Shown: piece after piece, positions 7,398-11,034 of the stretch
Position numbering within the stretch: the stretch's first letter is position 1
How the letters are laid out: each line of letters opens with the position of its first letter
Assembly (NCBI GenBank): GCA_021793875.1
Contig: JAJYRX010000031.1
Span: 1-11,034, forward strand
Origin: Pseudomonadota bacterium
GTDB taxonomy: Bacteria > Pseudomonadota > Gammaproteobacteria > Burkholderiales > Burkholderiaceae_B
DNA length: 11,034 nucleotides
Reading direction: 5' to 3'
Position numbers and translations under genes: made by a program
Notes under the pieces: generated by a model
What the model saw: only the letters and a program-made list of their open reading frames with translations
Database searches by the model: none
Told to the model about the DNA's origin: nothing

Positions 7398-8366
7398 TTA
7401 GTTATCAATTACCTTAGCTGCCGACTCTATGAGCTCTTCACTTAATTCCACCCCCTGCTTTATGGCCGCAGATGGATTAAGATGCAGTTCAAGCTTCTCA
7501 CTGATTTGGTAGGCTATATCACCTGGCTTCTCGCCATTTAATATGCGTACAACTATTTCACCTGTCTGGCGACCAAGATCTTTGTAGTTAACTCCTAAGG
7601 CCGCAATTGCACCGCGGGATACACTGTCTGTATCAGATGCTATTAAAGGAATTTTTGCATCATTACCTACTTTAACCAGTGATTCATATGCCGAGACAAC
7701 GTTGTTATCGGTGTTTGTGTAAATAACATCCACTTTGCCAACTAGACTACGAGCCGCAGCACCAACATCAACAGTTCGCGCAGCAGTAGCTTCAACAAGC
7801 GACAAATCACTTTCCGGCAAGAGCTCGCGTAAACGCTCAACAACAACAACTGAGTTAGCTTCACCAGGGTTATATACTATTCCTACTTTCTTCGCATCAG
7901 GAACAATCTGCTTTATTAGCTCTATTTGTTTCTCTAGCTCTAAAGCATCTGATACGCCTGTAACATTAGTGCCACTGGGATCTGAGCTAGGAACAAGCTG
8001 AGCAGCTACCGGATCGGTCACGGCTGAGAATACTACCGGAACAGATTTGGTAGCTGCTACAACTGCCTGAGCTGAAGGGGTGGCAATGGCCACAATGACA
8101 TCCGGGCTTTCACCCACAAACTTACGGGCTATTTGTGCCGCAATTGCAGTGTTACCCTGGGCCGTTTGAAACTCCCACTTCAAACCACTATCAATACTGT
8201 GCTCACTTTCGTTGAGGACCTCTAACACCCCGTCTTTAACAGAATCTAAAGCTGGATGCTCGACAATTGATGTCACCGATACCGATTTTGCATGCACAGG
8301 TGCGTAAGTACTAGCTCCAGCTATTATGCAAGCGCCTAACAGTCGGGCAACACAACGATTTATCAT
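7398..8366 (-). CDS. ABC transporter periplasmic substrate-binding protein (COG2984, ABC_sub_bind family)
   Basis: This captures the substrate in the periplasm for the permease and ATPase that follow. It has 322 residues. A signal peptide with an Arg-containing n-region and hydrophobic core ends at VHA, with predicted cleavage after Ala26. The mature part has the two-lobed binding-protein pattern of the family: SIVEHPALDSVKDG near the start, PSAQAVVAATKSVPVVFSAVTDPVAAQLV at about 97-125, NVTGVSD (134-140), KKVGIVYNPGEANS, and IPLIASDTDSVSRGAIAALGVNYKDLGRQTG. No lipobox is present. The start ATG at 8366 has AGGAG 6 nt upstream and overlaps the stop of the preceding gene as ATGA. Family members bind amino acids, with aromatic ones proposed for some, but no specific ligand residue set can be identified here. 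Confidence 0.95.
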   Translation of the reverse strand: MINRCVARLLGACIIAGASTYAPVHAKSVSVTSIVEHPALDSVKDGVLEVLNESEHSIDSGLKWEFQTAQGNTAIAAQIARKFVGESPDVIVAIATPSAQAVVAATKSVPVVFSAVTDPVAAQLVPSSDPSGTNVTGVSDALELEKQIELIKQIVPDAKKVGIVYNPGEANSVVVVERLRELLPESDLSLVEATAARTVDVGAAARSLVGKVDVIYTNTDNNVVSAYESLVKVGNDAKIPLIASDTDSVSRGAIAALGVNYKDLGRQTGEIVVRILNGEKPGDIAYQISEKLELHLNPSAAIKQGVELSEELIESAAKVIDN

Positions 8367-9109
8367 AATTGACTCCTAGATTTTAATAATGGACCTAGCC
8401 AACTGTTGGCAGGAATTTTATATTTTTCGGTTATGTATTTGGCACGTTGCTTGATACTTTCAACGCTCTGCTGCATGGCACTAGAAGACAGGCCCACAAC
8501 TATCTGATTGCCATCATAACTGACTGGCATACAAAAGACGTTATTATCAAACGCATTAATTATACGTTCAAGGTTATGCTTAAAGCTCTTGTGATTGCTA
8601 AACAGATTAAATGATGCAGCTCCGTGGCTAGACAGAAGCCTACGGCAATTTTTGTAAAACTCTAAAGAGCTGCAAACTGGCCCCTCAGCATGAGAATCAT
8701 ATAGATCAACTATAAGCGCCTTGTAAGCACCATGATTTTCAGTGTTAGCACACCATGTCTCGGCGCATGAGTTAATAAATAAACTTCGTTTTGAAGGTGA
8801 TATAGGAAAATAGGCATTGCACACAGCAAATACCGCTGGGTTACGTTCTACCGTGACTATTTCTGCATTTGTATTTTTAAGCAAAAATCGTAAAGTGGAG
8901 CCAGCTCCTAGGCCAAGATTAGCCACTTTGTCTTCATCTCCTAAAGATACAAATAAAAGACAGGACATAAGATGCTGGGTGTACTCTAGAACTAACCGAT
9001 GCGGATCTTTGGTGCACATGGCTCCTTGCACAAGCTTACTATTAAAATGTAGTCTTCGTATGCCGGATGCCTCAGATATTACAGGTTGATCTTCAATATA
9101 GTTACACAC
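8363..9109 (-). CDS. Spermidine synthase-like protein (SAM-methyltransferase fold, function uncertain)
   Basis: This has 248 residues and a Rossmann fold related to polyamine aminopropyltransferases (SpeE, PF01564). The nucleotide-binding glycine motif is LGLGAGS (65-71). The acidic ribose-binding residue is Glu88 in IVTVERNP. A catalytic-loop equivalent, IVDLYDSHAEGP (133-144), keeps two aspartates (135, 138), and SSLEFYKNCRRLLSSHG follows. The N-terminal beta-hairpin domain is short, and the YHE motif that helps bind putrescine in SpeE is replaced by LEYTQH (41-46). True spermidine synthesis is therefore doubtful. I chose the GTG at 9109, 21 bp after the thiolase stop, with a GGGTGG-like site upstream. 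The next candidate, an ATG at 9019, would remove the conserved LHFNSKLVQGAM region. The stop overlaps the start of the binding-protein gene, so it belongs to the transporter operon. No speD or arginine/ornithine decarboxylase gene is nearby. Confidence 0.85.
   Translation of the reverse strand: MCNYIEDQPVISEASGIRRLHFNSKLVQGAMCTKDPHRLVLEYTQHLMSCLLFVSLGDEDKVANLGLGAGSTLRFLLKNTNAEIVTVERNPAVFAVCNAYFPISPSKRSLFINSCAETWCANTENHGAYKALIVDLYDSHAEGPVCSSLEFYKNCRRLLSSHGAASFNLFSNHKSFKHNLERIINAFDNNVFCMPVSYDGNQIVVGLSSSAMQQSVESIKQRAKYITEKYKIPANSWLGPLLKSRSQL
8373..8377 (-). promoter_or_regulatory. Ribosome binding site of the substrate-binding protein
   Basis: AGGAG lies 6 nt before the ATG at 8366, within the last codons of the spermidine synthase-like gene. 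The site allows independent initiation as well as coupling through the ATGA overlap. Confidence 0.6.
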
Positions 9110-9130
9110 GAACCCACCCGAATTTATAGC

Positions 9131-10312
9131 TTAAGCACGTTCAAAGATTGCTGCAATACCTTGCCCTCCACCTATACACATAGTTACCAAAGCGTAACGA
9201 CCATTTATCCTACTTAGTTCGTGCAAGGCCTTAACAGTAATTATTGCACCAGTCGCACCAATTGGGTGACCAAGACTTATGCCGCTACCGTTTGGGTTAA
9301 CAATAGAGGGATCTAGCCCTAGCTCATTTGTGACAGCACAAGCCTGTGCCGCAAAAGCCTCATTTGCTTCTACCACATCAATATCTTGTATTTTTAACCC
9401 TGCTTTCTCCAAAACCTTTTTAGTAGCAGGTACTGGACCAATACCCATATATAATGGCTCAACGCCTGAATGTGCATATGCAACTAAACGAGCCATTGGC
9501 TTTATATTACTTCTTGTTGCAGTGTCAAGATCCATAAGTAATACTGCACCAGCACCATCATTTAAGCCAGATGCATTACCTGCTGTTACGGTGCCATCCT
9601 CCTTCTGAAAAACCGGGCGTAGGCAAGTGAAATCTTCTTTGGTTGCATCGATACGAACGTGCTCATCGGTATCAAATACAACTTCTCCACGCCGGCTCTT
9701 ATAAACAACCGGTATTATTTGTTCTGTGAAGTAACCCTGTTCAATTGCATGCTGAGCGCGTTTGTGCGACTCAAAAGCAAGATTGTCTTGCTGAGTGCGT
9801 GTTATGTTATAGCGCTTTGCAACATTTTCTGCAGTCACCCCCATATGAACCTTATTAAAGGGATCTGATAGAGCCCCTGTCATCATATCAACCAAGACAC
9901 TGTCGCCCATTCTGGAGCCCCACCGCTGGCCACTAGCTAGATAAGGCGCTCGGCTCATACTTTCAGCGCCACCTGCTACAGCAATATCGCAATCACCTAA
10001 TTGGATTGCTTGCGCTGCAGATACTATAGCTTGGAGACCGGAACCGCACAGTCTATTAACGTTAAAAGCTGGTGTTGTATGTGGAATACCAGCATTTAAT
10101 GCCGCAACTCTCGACAGATACATATCGGATGGTTCGGTACTAACAACGTTGCCAAATACCACATGACCAATTTGTTTAGGGGAAACAGGCGATTTATCTA
10201 ACATTCCGGCAACGACAATTTCCGCTAACTTACACGGTGAAAATTCTTTTAGACTCTTGCCAAAACTTCCGACTGCGGTACGGTATGCACTTACAACCAC
10301 CACTTCTTTCAT
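9131..10312 (-). CDS. bktB: Acetyl-CoA C-acyltransferase / beta-ketothiolase (BktB-like)
   Basis: This thiolase joins two acyl-CoA units or cleaves a 3-ketoacyl-CoA. It has 393 residues, full length for biosynthetic-type thiolases. The catalytic residues are visible: nucleophile Cys89 in NRLCGSGLQAI, His349 in GHPIGATGA, and Cys379 in MCIGGGQG. NEAFAAQ and TAGNASGLNDGAG are also intact. From memory, stretches such as TEPSDMYLSRVAA and DPFNKVHMGVTAENVA are closest to BktB of Cupriavidus rather than to FadA. Such enzymes serve 3-ketoacyl-CoA metabolism and PHA precursor supply, but no PHA gene is visible here. The ATG at 10312 is preceded by AAGGAG at 9 nt. A longer frame up to 10423 would run through the terminator hairpin and is rejected. 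It is the first gene after that terminator and 21 bp before the spermidine synthase-like gene. Its promoter should lie in 10313-10382, but I see only weak matches there. Confidence 0.95.
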   Translation of the reverse strand: MKEVVVVSAYRTAVGSFGKSLKEFSPCKLAEIVVAGMLDKSPVSPKQIGHVVFGNVVSTEPSDMYLSRVAALNAGIPHTTPAFNVNRLCGSGLQAIVSAAQAIQLGDCDIAVAGGAESMSRAPYLASGQRWGSRMGDSVLVDMMTGALSDPFNKVHMGVTAENVAKRYNITRTQQDNLAFESHKRAQHAIEQGYFTEQIIPVVYKSRRGEVVFDTDEHVRIDATKEDFTCLRPVFQKEDGTVTAGNASGLNDGAGAVLLMDLDTATRSNIKPMARLVAYAHSGVEPLYMGIGPVPATKKVLEKAGLKIQDIDVVEANEAFAAQACAVTNELGLDPSIVNPNGSGISLGHPIGATGAIITVKALHELSRINGRYALVTMCIGGGQGIAAIFERA

Positions 10313-10321
10313 GACCCTAAA

Positions 10322-10327
10322 CTCCTT
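10322..10327 (-). promoter_or_regulatory. Ribosome binding site deciding the thiolase start
   Basis: AAGGAG lies 9 nt before the ATG at 10312. It places translation start at MKEVVVVSAYRTAVG, the normal N-terminus of the family, and excludes the 37-residue upstream extension. Confidence 0.8.
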
Positions 10328-10382
10328 AAAAATAGATATCTGATAATTGAATAGTTTAATAGGAATGATGCTAAACCGCATA

Positions 10383-10414
10383 AAAAAAGCAGGTCTACGT
10401 AGACCTGCTTTTTT
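10383..10414. terminator. Symmetrical Rho-independent terminator (32-bp perfect palindrome)
   Basis: GCAGGTCTAC (10389-10398) is followed directly by its reverse complement (10399-10408). The stem is flanked by at least six A on the left and six T on the right, so it has a T-tract on either strand. On the minus strand it lies 18 nt after the stop of the 49-residue gene and 70 nt before the thiolase ATG. It should therefore end transcription of the small gene and isolate the thiolase cluster. Confidence 0.92.
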
Positions 10415-10431
10415 ATTTAACATGCTTTTAT

Positions 10432-10581
10432 CTAACTAGTTTTGCTTTCAGATTCTGAGTATTGTCGGCTACTATCTTTTTCATGTTTTTGTGAGTCAGT
10501 GCGTTCACTATCTGGTGCCACCCAATCTAAAGGCTCAATTACGAAAGGTTGCCTTCTTCTTGTAGGACGCTTTGTTGCCAT
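10432..10581 (-). CDS. Small hypothetical protein, 49 residues
   Basis: I do not recognise this protein. It starts at the ATG at 10581 with GGAG 8 nt upstream and ends with TAG at 10432, 18 nt before a strong terminator. The start signal, stop and terminator together form a convincing single-gene unit. The protein begins MATKRPTRRRQPFVIEPLDW. Residues 1-10 are strongly basic (six Lys/Arg), a short hydrophobic stretch follows at 11-21 (QPFVIEPLDWV), and residues 24-49 are rich in Ser, Asp, Glu and Gln and probably disordered. There is no signal peptide or membrane segment. The basic N-terminus might contact nucleic acid, but this is a guess. It is divergent from xthA, with about 200 bp between them that carry a palindrome and a hairpin in its leader. 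Confidence 0.65.
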   Translation of the reverse strand: MATKRPTRRRQPFVIEPLDWVAPDSERTDSQKHEKDSSRQYSESESKTS

Positions 10582-10602
10582 AAGTGGTTCTCCAGTTTAG
10601 TT

Positions 10603-10628
10603 AAAAAAGAAAGGGCGCGAGGCGCCCT
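10603..10628 (-). terminator. GC-rich hairpin with T-tract in the leader of the small gene (terminator or attenuator)
   Basis: AGGGCGC and GCGCCCT (10612-10628) pair around a GAG loop. On the minus strand the hairpin is followed by TTTCTTTTTT (10612-10603), the layout of an intrinsic terminator. It lies 22 nt before the small gene's ATG, with no gene upstream on that strand to terminate. It could act as an attenuator, end a short leader RNA, or be a 5' stabilising hairpin. Confidence 0.6.
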
Positions 10629-10630
10629 CA

Positions 10631-10646
10631 ACTCTTATATAAGAGT
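10631..10646. repeat. 16-bp perfect palindrome ACTCTTATATAAGAGT
   Basis: This sequence equals its own reverse complement. It lies 2 bp from the GC-rich hairpin in the xthA/small-gene gap. It contains TATATAAG, which could be a -10 element on the minus strand, so it is a candidate operator overlapping a promoter. No good -35 accompanies it. Confidence 0.5.
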
Positions 10647-10782
10647 AGCAGAATCAATCAAAAAAATCCAGTCTTGTCAGCAGGTTACGTAATTAAGGTT
10701 GTTGATGAAACTATTTTGACCTCATTTATTTCTATCATAGTGTTACCATAATTAGCCTATTAAACCAGCCGTAATATTAAAG
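10647..10782. other. Divergent intergenic region upstream of xthA
   Basis: This AT-rich stretch must hold the xthA promoter and probably a promoter for the small gene. On the plus strand TTGACC (10716-10721) is a fair -35, but the hexamer at 16 bp spacing (TAGTGT) is poor. On the minus strand TATGAT (10738-10733) is a fair -10 without a clear -35. I see no further gene, tRNA or repeat in it. Confidence 0.4.
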
Positions 10783-11034
10783 ATGAAAATTGCCACATGG
10801 AACGTTAATTCGCTAAGAGTAAGGTTGCCACAAGTTATAAACTGGATCCAAGAAAATCCTGTAGATGCACTATGTCTACAAGAGCTTAAACTGCCCGACG
10901 AAAGGTTTCCAATAGATGCCTTTAAAGAGATAGGGTACGATGCTCACTGGGCCGGACAAAACACCTACAACGGCGTTGCTATCATTACGCCTAATAAAGG
11001 CATAGACGAACAAAAAAACTTGCCCAACTTTGAT
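10783..11034 (+). CDS. xthA: Exodeoxyribonuclease III, N-terminal part (runs off the window)
   Basis: This is a class II AP endonuclease and 3'-5' exonuclease of base excision repair, acting on DNA in the cytoplasm. Only the first 84 residues are in the window. They contain the family's opening MKIATWNVNSLRVRLP with catalytic-site Asn7, the metal-binding Glu34 in LCLQELKLP, and the YNGVAI motif (about residues 62-67). All positions match E. coli ExoIII spacing. The opening most resembles the Xth subtype with LQELK in place of the QETK of E. coli. The ATG at 10783 has only a weak AT-rich upstream site, but no other in-frame start fits the family N-terminus. It is the only plus-strand gene here and diverges from the small gene. 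The C-terminal catalytic Asp and His lie outside the window. Confidence 0.95.
   Translation, partial: MKIATWNVNSLRVRLPQVINWIQENPVDALCLQELKLPDERFPIDAFKEIGYDAHWAGQNTYNGVAIITPNKGIDEQKNLPNFD

Noticed and set aside
9017..9019. Internal ATG start for the spermidine synthase-like gene
   Set aside because: AAGGAG is only 2 nt away, too close, and the conserved residues before it would be lost.
10313..10382. Promoter for the thiolase cluster
   Set aside because: One is expected here after the terminator, but the best hexamer pairs match only about 3 of 6 bases each, too weak to place.
10313..10423. 37-residue N-terminal extension of the thiolase
   Set aside because: It runs through the 32-bp terminator palindrome, has no family similarity, and AAGGAG is correctly placed for the ATG at 10312.
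10685..10738. 17-codon minus-strand frame (MIEINEVKIVSSTTLIT) upstream of the palindrome, as a leader peptide
   Set aside because: Weak ribosome binding site and no run of a single regulatory amino acid; chance is likely in AT-rich DNA.
10716..10743. Sigma-70 promoter TTGACC / TAGTGT for xthA
   Set aside because: The -35 is fair but the -10 matches poorly, so I do not call it as a feature.

Overview
The window looks like chromosomal DNA of a moderately AT-rich Gammaproteobacterium, possibly a marine one. The protein families, the Shine-Dalgarno starts and the compact same-strand operons support this, but no rRNA or other marker fixes the taxon. All genes are on the minus strand except the last, so the biology reads from right to left.

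At the right edge, a plus-strand exodeoxyribonuclease III gene (xthA) runs off the window. It diverges from an unrecognised 49-residue minus-strand gene. The roughly 200-bp gap between them holds a 16-bp perfect palindrome and a GC-rich hairpin with a T-tract. The small gene is closed by a very strong, symmetrical terminator. Next comes a five-gene minus-strand cluster: a BktB-like thiolase, a spermidine synthase-fold protein, and a complete ABC importer (periplasmic binding protein, permease, ATPase; families COG2984/COG4120/COG1101). The spermidine synthase-like gene and the binding-protein gene overlap by ATGA, so the two are probably translationally coupled. The importer family is linked to aromatic amino acids in some bacteria, but the substrate here cannot be read from sequence.

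After a 137-bp regulatory gap comes a tripartite drug-efflux operon of the AcrA/AcrB/OprM type: a lipoprotein periplasmic adaptor, an RND proton/drug antiporter, and a lipoprotein outer-membrane channel. The gap has two promoter-like elements and a 7-3-7 inverted repeat placed like a repressor operator. No regulator gene is present.

The outer-membrane channel gene is not naturally terminated. The first 39 bases form a perfect 19-1-19 inverted repeat that folds the gene back on itself and creates an artificial stop. This is most likely an assembly or amplification artefact at a contig end. I found no mobile element, CRISPR array, tRNA or rRNA, and no clear new defence or biosynthetic system. 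The least explained items are the spermidine synthase-like/ABC coupling and the small gene with its structured leader.
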